NCBI RefSeq assembly: GCF_018612875.1
Contig: NZ_JAGGRI010000007.1
Span: 62,001-126,000 of the forward strand
Direction of reading: 5' to 3'
Length of the DNA stretch: 64,000 nucleotides
Origin: Lysobacter sp. ISL-50
GTDB taxonomy: Bacteria; Pseudomonadota; Gammaproteobacteria; Xanthomonadales; Xanthomonadaceae
The position numbers were made by a program, and so were the translations under genes. The notes under the pieces were generated by a model, which was not told the DNA's origin, did not search any database, and saw only the letters and a program-made list of their open reading frames with translations. Positions 57,354 through 64,000 of the stretch are shown here, in pieces (position 1 is the stretch's first letter; every line of letters begins with the position of its first letter).

Positions 57354-58360
57354 ACGCCATAGCCGGCACGAGCCACTATCCGAACTCCGCCGACCCGTCC
57401 GGCGCCGACGCGCCCGGCGTCGACACCGCCCACGCCGCCGCGACCGCCGCCGACGCCAGCCTGCCGCGCTCGATTCCCGATTACCTGCAACGCCTGCGCG
57501 AAGCGCTGCAAGGCGCCGATCCGGCGCTGATCCAGGACGCGCTGTACGACGCGGAGGAATACCTGCGTTCGGAAATGGCCGACAACCCCGGCCAGAGCGA
57601 GGCCGAGATCATCGCCGCGGTCGCCGGCAGCTACGGCGCGCCCGACGAGGTCGCGGAGATCTACCGCGACACCGAGGTCAAGGTGCAGACCGCGTTGCGC
57701 GCGCCGAAGCCGGCGCCGCGCAAATCGGCGCTCGGCCGCTTCTTCGGCGTGGCGCTGGAGCCGCGCACCTACGGCGCGCTGTTCTACATGCTGCTGTCGC
57801 TGGCCACCGGCACGTTCTACTTCACCTGGGTCACCACCGGCGTGTCGCTGTCGCTCGGCCTGATGGTGCTGATCGTCGGCATTCCGCTGCTGATCCTGTT
57901 CCTGGGCTCGGTGCGGGTGTTGTCGCTGGTGGAAGGGCGCCTGGTCGAGGTGATGCTGGGCGAGCGCATGCCGCGGCGGCCGCTGTATTCCGATCGCAGC
58001 CGGCCGGTGCTGGAGCGGATCAAGGAGATGTTCACCGATCCGCGCACCTGGGGCACCTTGCTGTACATGCTGTTGATGATGCCGCTGGGCACGGCGTACT
58101 TCAGCATCGCGGTGACCGGCCTGGCGCTGTCGTTGTCGCTGATCTTCCTGCCGTTCGCGATGTTGTTCGGCCTGTTCGACGGTCTGGTCCGGATCGACGG
58201 CGTTTCGTTCCTGGGCGCCTGGGAGCCCTGGGCGATGCCGGTGTTCGCCCTGGTCGGCGTGTTGCTGCTGTTCGTGATGCTGCATGTGGCGCGCCTGATC
58301 GGCTATGCGCATGCGCAGTTGGCCAAGCATCTGCTGGTGCAGTGGGCGCAGCGCGACTGA
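57350..58360 (+). CDS. DUF1700/sensor-domain membrane protein
   Basis: A 336-residue protein: N-terminal DUF1700 ('IPDYLQRLREALQGADPALI' then 'QDALYDAEEYLRSEMADNPG'), then a four- to six-segment membrane domain with a repeated sensor-like pattern ('RTYGALFYMLLSLATGTFYF' and 'RTWGTLLYMLLMMPLGTAYF'). Two repeats of the same unit are visible. Partner of the preceding PadR gene. It is thought to take part in membrane-stress or adhesion sensing; the signal is unknown. Confidence 0.85.
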   Translation: MNAIAGTSHYPNSADPSGADAPGVDTAHAAATAADASLPRSIPDYLQRLREALQGADPALIQDALYDAEEYLRSEMADNPGQSEAEIIAAVAGSYGAPDEVAEIYRDTEVKVQTALRAPKPAPRKSALGRFFGVALEPRTYGALFYMLLSLATGTFYFTWVTTGVSLSLGLMVLIVGIPLLILFLGSVRVLSLVEGRLVEVMLGERMPRRPLYSDRSRPVLERIKEMFTDPRTWGTLLYMLLMMPLGTAYFSIAVTGLALSLSLIFLPFAMLFGLFDGLVRIDGVSFLGAWEPWAMPVFALVGVLLLFVMLHVARLIGYAHAQLAKHLLVQWAQRD

Positions 58361-58386
58361 CGGCATGCGACAGCGATGCGACGAAA

Positions 58387-58412
58387 AGCCGGCGTTCGCG
58401 CCGGCTCTTTCG
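58387..58412 (+). terminator. Rho-independent terminator after the DUF1700 gene
   Basis: GCCGGCG and CGCCGGC pair around a TTCG loop (58388-58405) and are followed by TCTTTCG. It is 28 bases past the stop codon. Confidence 0.65.
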
Positions 58413-58439
58413 TTGAGCGCGGAGCGATCGGCCGCGCAT

Positions 58440-58470
58440 GAAAAAAGCCCGGCACGTGGCCGGGCTTTCC
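58440..58470 (-). terminator. Rho-independent terminator of phaZ (two-way)
   Basis: AAAGCCCGGC and GCCGGGCTTT pair around ACGTG. On the minus strand the hairpin ends in TTTTTTC, a good T-tract, 35 bases beyond the phaZ stop. On the plus strand it is followed by TTTCC, so it may stop transcription both ways. Confidence 0.75.
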
Positions 58471-58501
58471 TGATGGCTCGATGAAGCCGATGACGCGCGG
58501 G

Positions 58502-59752
58502 TTACTTCGCCGCGTTCTTGGCGATGAAGTTGCGCACCTGCGGATACACCTGCTCGCGCCAGCGGCGGCCGCTGAAGATGCCGTAATGGCCGGCGCCTTC
58601 GACGGTGAGGTGCTCGCGGCGTTGCTTGGACACGCCGGTGCACAGCGTGTGCGCGGCGCGGGTCTGGCCCTGGCCTGAGATGTCGTCGAGCTCGCCTTCG
58701 ATGGTCAGCAGCGCGGTGTTCTTGATCGCGCCCGGATCGACCCGCTCGCCGGCCACATCCCACAGCCCGCGCGGCAGCAGGTGCTGCTGGAACACGACCT
58801 TGATCGTATCCAGGTAGTACTCGGCCGGCATGTCCAGCACGGCGTTGTATTCGTCGTAGAACCGGCGGTGCGAATCGGCGTCTTCCAGGTCGCCCTTGAG
58901 CAGGTCCTGGTAGAAATCCCAGTGCGACTGGAAATGCCGTTCCGGATTCATCGCCATGAATCCGCTGTGCTGCAGGAAGCCCGGATAGACGCGGCGGCCG
59001 CGGCCGGGGAAGTTGGCCGGGACGTGGTGGATCAGATTGCTTTCGAACCACCACAGCGGCTTGTGCACGGCCAGGTCGTTGACCTTGGTCGGGCTTTCGC
59101 GGGTGTCGATCGGCCCGCCCATCATCACCAGCGAACGCGGCGTGGCTTCGCCGCGCGCGGCCATCAGCGACACCGCCGCCAGCACCGGCACGGTCGGCTG
59201 GCAGACGCTGATCACGTGCAGGCGGTCGGCGCCGATCAGGCGGATGAAATCCTGGATGTAGCCGACGTAGTCGTCGAGGGTGAAGGCGCCTTCCTCGGTC
59301 GGCACCATGCGCGCGTCGATCCAGTCGGTGATGTAGACCTTGTGGTCGCGCAGCAGCGTCTTGACCGTATCGCGCAGCAGCGTGCTGTGGTGGCCCGACA
59401 GCGGCGCGACCACCAGCACCGGCGGATCGTCCTTGAGTTCGGCGATGTTGTCGGCGTCGTCGGCGTAGCGCTTGAAGCGCAGCAGCCGGCAGAACGGCTT
59501 GCGCTGCATCTCGCGTTCGATCACCGGATAGGCGTTGCCGTCGATCTGCACCGAGTGGATGCCGAATTCGGGCTTCTCGTAGTCCTTGCCGATGCGATAG
59601 AGCAGTTCGTACCCGGCGGCCAGGCGCGGCGCGGCGGGCAGGGTCGACAGCCAGCTGCCGGGCGCGGCGAACATCTTCGCGCCGGCGTCGGCCCAGTAGG
59701 TCATCGGGGCCATCCAGGCGCGGCCGAGTTCGTGCATTTGGTAAAGCAGCAT
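58502..59752 (-). CDS. phaZ: Intracellular polyhydroxyalkanoate depolymerase
   Basis: A 416-residue protein of the PhaZ family: 'LLYQMHELGRAWMAPMTYWA' at the N-terminus, 'VLVVAPLSGHHSTLLRDTVK', 'VYITDWIDARMVPTEEGAFT' then 'LDDYVGYIQDFIRLIGADRL', the nucleophile elbow 'VISVCQPTVPVLAAVSLM' (with Cys at the centre, as in intracellular PHB depolymerases) and 'VEGAGHYGIFSGRRWREQVY'. It mobilises stored PHB. No synthase gene is nearby in the window. Confidence 0.93.
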   Translation of the reverse strand: MLLYQMHELGRAWMAPMTYWADAGAKMFAAPGSWLSTLPAAPRLAAGYELLYRIGKDYEKPEFGIHSVQIDGNAYPVIEREMQRKPFCRLLRFKRYADDADNIAELKDDPPVLVVAPLSGHHSTLLRDTVKTLLRDHKVYITDWIDARMVPTEEGAFTLDDYVGYIQDFIRLIGADRLHVISVCQPTVPVLAAVSLMAARGEATPRSLVMMGGPIDTRESPTKVNDLAVHKPLWWFESNLIHHVPANFPGRGRRVYPGFLQHSGFMAMNPERHFQSHWDFYQDLLKGDLEDADSHRRFYDEYNAVLDMPAEYYLDTIKVVFQQHLLPRGLWDVAGERVDPGAIKNTALLTIEGELDDISGQGQTRAAHTLCTGVSKQRREHLTVEGAGHYGIFSGRRWREQVYPQVRNFIAKNAAK

Positions 59753-59966
59753 CGGGTCGGACTCTCAGTGGCGGTGTACAGCGGTGGCGGTGCAGGGCTG
59801 GCGCCGGAGAGTAGCTGACCCCGGCACGAGCGGTTTGCTGCGCCGCAGCATAGCGGATTGGGACGGCGGTCGCGTGAATGGTGAGGGGTGTCGCGGTGGG
59901 GGGCGAGATCGTTGGCTGGGCGGGCCGATTCGAATGCTCAGGCTTCGACCAAGCGCGTCAACCATT

Positions 59967-60110
59967 GCCCACTTTGAAAAAGGGGGCGAGCGCCCGGCGT
60001 GAGTACGAAGCCGGGCCTTGCTGTAGCGCGGGGGATTTGCTTTTGCTTTCGGGAAGAGCAAAAGCAAATCCCCCCCTAGCCCCCCTTTTTCAAAGGGGGG
60101 AACAGCTCAG
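59967..60110. repeat. Repeat family A, extended inverted pair
   Basis: A diverged unit (CCCACTTTGAAAAAGGGGGC, from 59968) and a reverse unit CCCCCTTTTTCAAAGGGGGG (60081-60100) with 'GCAAATCCCCCCCTAGC' before it. Same arrangement as at 29.6 and 32.85 kb. It occupies much of the gap 59753-60132, where no gene was recognised. Confidence 0.78.
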
Positions 60111-60132
60111 AGGGGGGCGGCTTCGTCGCGGA

Positions 60133-60741
60133 TCAATCCACCGTCTCCAACGCCGCCGTGCCGCCGCGCAGCATCGGTCCCAACCACAAATGCGAACCCA
60201 GGGCGGCGAATCCCTGCGCGGCGAAGCGCTCGCGGTAGAACTTCGCCGGCCGGCGCTTGAAGCCGTCGGTGTCGCCCTCGATTCCATCCTCGCGAGTGAA
60301 GGTTTCCAGGAACGCCACCCCGCCGCATAGCTCGGCCAGGCCGGGCAGGCCGCGATCGAGTTCGCGCGTGTCCAGGTAATGCAGCACGTCGCTGCAGATC
60401 AGCAGATCCACCGGCGCGCACGGCCGCAGGTATTCGAAATCGCCGAACCGGGCCAGATGCAGATTGCGGCTGCGACCGAAGCGCGCAGTGGCGTACTGGC
60501 TGCTGTCGAATCCCAGATACTGCAGGCGCGGGCGCAGCTTGAGCAGCGGCGCGCGCCACGGGCCTTCGCCGCAGCCGATGTCGAGCACGCTGCGGATCGG
60601 CCGCTCCAGGTGGTACTCGGCCGTGGCGACGGTGAGCGCCACCTTGCGCGTCAGCCGCGCGGCGCCGCCGATGGCCTGGTCCTTCAGGGCCGGGTCGCGG
60701 TACCAGCGTTGGAAGTAATCGCGGTCGTATTGTTTGCTCAT
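60133..60741 (-). CDS. Class I SAM-dependent methyltransferase
   Basis: A 202-residue methyltransferase: 'IRSVLDIGCGEGPWRAPLLK' (motif I), 'LQYLGFDSSQYATARFG' (motif II acidic residue), 'PVDLLICSDVLHYLDTRELD' (post II) and 'GVAFLETFTREDGIEGDTDG'. Start MSKQYDRDYF is followed by 'YFQRWYRDPALKDQAIGG', a typical leader of this type of enzyme. The substrate is unknown; small-molecule or tRNA modification is possible. Confidence 0.85.
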   Translation of the reverse strand: MSKQYDRDYFQRWYRDPALKDQAIGGAARLTRKVALTVATAEYHLERPIRSVLDIGCGEGPWRAPLLKLRPRLQYLGFDSSQYATARFGRSRNLHLARFGDFEYLRPCAPVDLLICSDVLHYLDTRELDRGLPGLAELCGGVAFLETFTREDGIEGDTDGFKRRPAKFYRERFAAQGFAALGSHLWLGPMLRGGTAALETVD

Positions 60742-60860
60742 GGTGGCCGTGCGTGGCGTGGGGGCGTGGCATCCTAACGCGCCCGGCGGCGCTCGGCGGA
60801 GCGCCCGCGCGAGCCGCCGCCGTTCGCCGTCACTGCCAGCCCGTCTTCAGGAAGCCCGCG

Positions 60861-61283
60861 ATGAATGCCTATGTCTGGACCAAGACCTTCCATGTCGTAT
60901 TCGTGATCGCCTGGATGGCCGCGGTGTTCTACCTGCCGCGGATACTGGTCAACCTCGCCGAAGCCGGCGACGAACCGGCGGTGCGCGCGCGGCTGGTGTT
61001 GATGGGACGCAAGCTGTATCGCTTCGGCCACATGATGTTCGGGATCGCGGCGATCCTGGGACTGACCTTGTGGCTCGTGTTCCATATGAGCGGCGGTTGG
61101 CTGCACGCCAAGCTGACTCTGGTCGCGGTGCTGCTGGTGTATTACATCTTCACCGGGCGCTGGCTCAAGGGTGTGGACAAGGGCCGGGCGCTGCCTTCGT
61201 CGCGCATGTTGCGCTTGTTCAACGAGCTGCCGTTGCTGGCGCTGATCGCGATTGTCTGGCTGGTGTTGGCTAAGCCGTTTTGA
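60861..61283 (+). CDS. hemJ: Protoporphyrinogen IX oxidase HemJ
   Basis: A 140-residue membrane protein of the HemJ (UPF0093) family, with four segments: 'WTKTFHVVFVIAWMAAVFYL' then 'PRILVNL', 'MFGIAAILGLTLWLVFHMSG', 'GWLHAKLTLVAVLLVYYIFT' and 'LFNELPLLALIAIVWLVLAK' ending PF. The conserved His and Arg/Lys residues (H in FHV, GWLHAK) are present. It oxidises protoporphyrinogen IX in haem synthesis in bacteria lacking HemG/HemY. Start ATG 60861 has CAGGA upstream; the longer frame is unsupported. Confidence 0.88.
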   Translation: MNAYVWTKTFHVVFVIAWMAAVFYLPRILVNLAEAGDEPAVRARLVLMGRKLYRFGHMMFGIAAILGLTLWLVFHMSGGWLHAKLTLVAVLLVYYIFTGRWLKGVDKGRALPSSRMLRLFNELPLLALIAIVWLVLAKPF

Positions 61284-61302
61284 GGGTTATGGGGGGAAGA
61301 GC

Positions 61303-61445
61303 GAATCCCCCTTAATCCCCCTTTTTCAAAGGGGGAGACTGGTTGCGTTGGTGGTGGGGAGTGGCGTTGCGATCTGCATGATCGTTTTTGTTTTCTACCG
61401 AAGCCCGTGCCGTTCCCCCCTTTGAAAAAGGGGGGCAGGGGGATT
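61303..61445. repeat. Repeat family A, inverted pair
   Basis: A reverse unit AATCCCCCTTTTTCAAAGGG plus GG (61315-61336) and a forward unit CCCCCCTTTGAAAAAGGGGG (61415-61434) face each other with about 80 bases between. It lies between the convergent hemJ and alkaline phosphatase genes. Confidence 0.78.
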
Positions 61446-61470
61446 GCCCCCAGACCTGAGCGCCAACCCC

Positions 61471-63180
61471 TCAGTTCTTCCTGAAATCCTCACCCTTAGG
61501 CAACATCACCGGCACCTTGTTCGCATCGCAATCGCCCTTGGCGCACAGCGCCGCGCGCAGCTTCGGCATCGACTGCAACATGAAGTGATAGATGGTGTTC
61601 TGCTCGACGCTGCCGCGCACCGCGGCGCTGCCGGGGCCGCGCGCCCAGATGCCGACGTCGTCGCCGCCATGAGTTTCGTTGCTGGTCGGCACCAGCGCTT
61701 CCTGCATGTAGTCCGGCGCCTGGGTATCGACGTTGGTCAAGTCCGGACGGCCCTTCTCGATTTCCTGCATGCCGCTGGCGGTGTGCGGGAACGTGTGCGG
61801 GCCTTCGGGCTGCTGCGAGCTGGCGCCGGTGTAGCCCGGGCCGTTGCTGTAGTTGAGCGTGGTGTACGGCTTGCCCAGCGCGTCGCGGGCGTAGTCGTTG
61901 GCGTCGCCGTCTTCGCCGCTGGTGCCGCGCACCTTGCCCAGCATCGGGTTGCCGCGAACCGGGTAGCCGACGAAGCTGAGCGTGTGCGAGTGGTCGGCGG
62001 TCACCAGAATCAGAGTGTCGTCGGCCGAGGTCGCCTTGTTCGCCGCGTCCACCGCCTGGCTCAGCGCGATGGTGTCGGTCAGCGCGCGATAGGCGTTGCC
62101 CTGGTGATGGGCGTGATCGATGCGTCCGCCCTCGACCAGCAGCACGAAGCCGGTATCGCCCTTGATCGCCTTCAGCCGCTCGATCGCCGCGACCGTCATC
62201 TGCGCCAGCGACGGCTCGCCCGCGCCGTCCTGCGGACGGTCGTGGTCGAACTGCATGTGATCGGGCTCGAACAGCGCGAACAGCGGCTTGTCCTTCGGCG
62301 CGGCGGCGAACTGCTTGGCGTTCCACACGTACTCGCCGCCGGGATGGCGCTGCTTCCAGGTCGCGATCAGGTCGCGGCCGTCCAAGCGCTGGCCGACCTT
62401 GTCGTCGTATTCCGGATCGCGCTGCTCCACGGTCATGAAGTTGCCGCGGCCGCCGCCCATCAATACGTCCGGGCCGGTGCCGTAGGGCGATTCGATCATC
62501 TGCCGGGCGATGTCGATGCAGCCCTGGGCCTTGGCCTTGTCGGTCAGGTCCATGTCGTTTTCCCAGTTGCGCTCGGCCGAATGGCTGAAGGTCGCGCCCG
62601 GGGTGGCGTGAGTGACGCGGGTGGTGGTGACCACGCCGGTGGCCAGGCCGCTGCTGGCGGCGAGTTCCCACAAGGTCAGCATCGGCGCCTGCAGCGCGGC
62701 CGCGCAATCGCCGCGCAGGCCTTTCTGGCCGATGCTGAGCACGCCGGCGCGGGTCTTCACGCCGGTGGCCATCGCGCTCATGGTGCCGGCCGAGTCGGGC
62801 GTCTGCGAGTCGGTGTTGTAGGTCTTGCTTAGCGCGGTCGCCGGGAAGCGCTCCCAGCTCAGGCGGTTTTCTTCGCCGGGCGAGCCCTTGAGCTGGCCGT
62901 CGAGAATGCGCGCGGCGGCGACGGTGGTCAGGCTCATGCCGTCGCCGACGAACAGGATCACGTTCTTGGCTTTGCCGGTGCTGGCGCCGCGCTGCGCGGC
63001 CTGGGCGGCGCCGTCGCGGTACCACCATGCCGGGGTTTCGTCCTGCGGGTGCTTGATCTGCGGGACATCGACGACGACGCCGCTGGCGGGCGCATCGGCG
63101 CGCGTGGTCGGCGCGGCCGCGGCGCAGGCGGTGAGCAGCGCGGGAACGAAGAGAACGGAAGCGGAACGCAGCTTGGACAT
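61471..63180 (-). CDS. Alkaline phosphatase, lipoprotein
   Basis: A 569-residue alkaline phosphatase with a lipoprotein signal (LLTAC, C19). Active-site blocks: 'VILFVGDGMSLTT' (metal Asp at 80), 'QTPDSAGTMSAMATGVKTRA' (phosphoserine S130), 'HATPGATFSHS', 'LLVEGGRIDHAHHQGNAYRA' and 'LILVTADHSH'. 'ETHGGDDVGIWARGPGS' holds the last His. It is of the long type with several insertions. It hydrolyses phosphate monoesters at the outer membrane or periplasm. Start ATG at 63178-63180. Confidence 0.94.
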   Translation of the reverse strand: MSKLRSASVLFVPALLTACAAAAPTTRADAPASGVVVDVPQIKHPQDETPAWWYRDGAAQAAQRGASTGKAKNVILFVGDGMSLTTVAAARILDGQLKGSPGEENRLSWERFPATALSKTYNTDSQTPDSAGTMSAMATGVKTRAGVLSIGQKGLRGDCAAALQAPMLTLWELAASSGLATGVVTTTRVTHATPGATFSHSAERNWENDMDLTDKAKAQGCIDIARQMIESPYGTGPDVLMGGGRGNFMTVEQRDPEYDDKVGQRLDGRDLIATWKQRHPGGEYVWNAKQFAAAPKDKPLFALFEPDHMQFDHDRPQDGAGEPSLAQMTVAAIERLKAIKGDTGFVLLVEGGRIDHAHHQGNAYRALTDTIALSQAVDAANKATSADDTLILVTADHSHTLSFVGYPVRGNPMLGKVRGTSGEDGDANDYARDALGKPYTTLNYSNGPGYTGASSQQPEGPHTFPHTASGMQEIEKGRPDLTNVDTQAPDYMQEALVPTSNETHGGDDVGIWARGPGSAAVRGSVEQNTIYHFMLQSMPKLRAALCAKGDCDANKVPVMLPKGEDFRKN

Positions 63181-63300
63181 GGGCGGGCCGGGCGTTGGGA
63201 ATGACAAGCCGGCGATTATGCCCTGGACGTGTGACTGCGGTTGGGCGTCGGCGCTGGTGGTACGGCGCCGGATGTTTGCTGGTCGTGGCGGAAAGCAGGA

Positions 63301-63382
63301 GGCAGAAACGAGTTCAGAGGAGTGAGGAGTGAGTAAAGCATCGCCCCTACTCACTCCTCACTCCTCTGAACTCATTCCTGCC
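63301..63382. repeat. Repeat family E, inverted repeat
   Basis: Arms AACGAGTTCAGAGGAGTGAG plus GAGTGAGT (63307-63334) and ACTCACTCCTCACTCCTCTG plus AACTCATTCC (63349-63378). The right arm abuts the stop codon of the MFS gene at 63382. Same arms as at 13.8 and 56.8 kb. Confidence 0.78.
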
Positions 63383-64000
63383 TAAATAGCCATGTTCAGG
63401 CGCCGATCCGCCCGGTGCTCCAGAAAATTCACCACCAGGCCCAGCCCGATCACCGCCGCGGCCACCACCAGCACCTGATTGAGCCCGACCTGGCGCAGCA
63501 CCGCGCCGCCGATCAGCGAACCCAGGGCGATGCCGATGTTGTAGCCCGACACGGTCAGGCTGGAGGCGATCTCGGCCGAACCGGGAATCAAGCGGCGCGA
63601 CACCTCGATCCCGTAATGCCCCAGCGACGGCGTCGAGCTCATCGCGAACAGCCCCAGCAGCAAGATGCCGGCGTAGGCGAACGAGGGCAGGCCGATCAGG
63701 AAATAGATCGCCACGAACAAGGCCGCGATCAGCGCGTAGTTGAAACCGATCGTGCGCGACACGCCGTATTTGGCCGCGGCGATGCCGCCGAAATGATTGC
63801 CCAGCACCACGCCGACGCCGAACAACAGCAGCAGGAAATTCGCCGTGTCCTGGCTGTAGCCCAATGAATCGATGATCAGCTTGGGCAGATAGGTGTAGGC
63901 GATGAAATAGCCGCCGAACAGCAGCACGATCTTCATCAGCGCCGACAGCACGCGCGGGTTCGAGATCACTTCGGCGAAGCGCACCTGCTGCGATTCCAGC
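63382..64000 (-). CDS. MFS transporter, C-terminal part
   Basis: The last 205 or so residues of a major-facilitator transporter, reaching the right edge; the start lies beyond the window. About six segments are visible ('VLLFGGYFIAYTYLPKLIID', 'LLLLFGVGVVLGNHFGGIAA', 'FNYALIAALFVAIYFLIGLP', 'VSGYNIGIALGSLIGGAVLR', 'VLVVAAAVIGLGLVVNFLEH'), similar to arabinose/drug-efflux-type MFS proteins. Substrate unknown. Its stop codon directly abuts a family E repeat. Confidence 0.85.
   Translation of the reverse strand, partial: LESQQVRFAEVISNPRVLSALMKIVLLFGGYFIAYTYLPKLIIDSLGYSQDTANFLLLLFGVGVVLGNHFGGIAAAKYGVSRTIGFNYALIAALFVAIYFLIGLPSFAYAGILLLGLFAMSSTPSLGHYGIEVSRRLIPGSAEIASSLTVSGYNIGIALGSLIGGAVLRQVGLNQVLVVAAAVIGLGLVVNFLEHRADRRLNMAI

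Overview
The window reads as a chromosomal segment of a high-GC gammaproteobacterium of the Xanthomonadaceae, most likely Lysobacter or a close relative. This is inferred from several signs: very GC-rich third codon positions, a Tat-exported GH64 beta-1,3-glucanase of the kind known from Lysobacter, a type IV secretion effector with a C-terminal XVIPCD domain, TonB-dependent receptors, and many short palindromic intergenic repeats. No rRNA, tRNA, CRISPR array, insertion sequence or prophage was recognised.

Layout. 1-8.6 kb: end of a MATE exporter, small hypothetical genes, a CsgG-like secreted protein, an orphan AAA ATPase, a divergent LysR/oxidoreductase pair, two overlapping GNAT acetyltransferases and a GH75-like protein. 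8.8-11.0 kb: an overlapping two-gene unit of a radical SAM protein and an amino-methyltransferase fused to a nucleotidyltransferase-like domain; this is the best candidate for an undescribed system. 11.2-13.7 kb: a nicotinamide-salvage operon (NadM-Nudix, then NadV). 13.9-18.6 kb: a membrane protein of unknown function, an S4 protein, an enoyl-reductase-like MDR, MAPEG, GIY-YIG and a desaturase. 18.8-21.4 kb: an ArsR repressor gene and a desaturase/SRPBCC operon that carry the same near-palindromic operator. 21.5-29.4 kb: a Gre factor, DbpA, an SGNH hydrolase, DoxX, the GH64 glucanase with a LacI-type operator, and an M1-like peptidase. 29.9-41.1 kb: a TonB receptor, TfoX-N, two more LysR genes, an EamA exporter, a cyclase, NAD(P)- and aldo/keto-type oxidoreductases, DUF72, VOC and GFA proteins.

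41.2-48.2 kb: a formate-dehydrogenase-like operon (OFA transporter, FdhD, FdhF/YdeP molybdoenzyme, small HTH-like protein), divergent from a ModE-type regulator, with a strong palindrome between them. 48.4-50.5 kb: a lipoprotein/XVIPCD effector pair, proposed as immunity protein plus HExxH metallo-effector of a bacterial-killing type IV secretion system. 50.5-53.3 kb: a DUF885 peptidase flanked by two decayed genes, a ricin-type lectin fragment and a TonB receptor remnant. 53.5-64 kb: a DUF4349 lipoprotein, SpeG, a cyclophilin, a PadR/DUF1700 pair, PhaZ, a methyltransferase, HemJ, a lipoprotein alkaline phosphatase and the end of an MFS transporter.

Five families of palindromic repeats (called A to E here) fill most intergenic spaces. 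Family E abuts or may truncate genes at 56.8 and 63.4 kb. All functional calls come from motifs and family resemblance read by eye; no database search was run.
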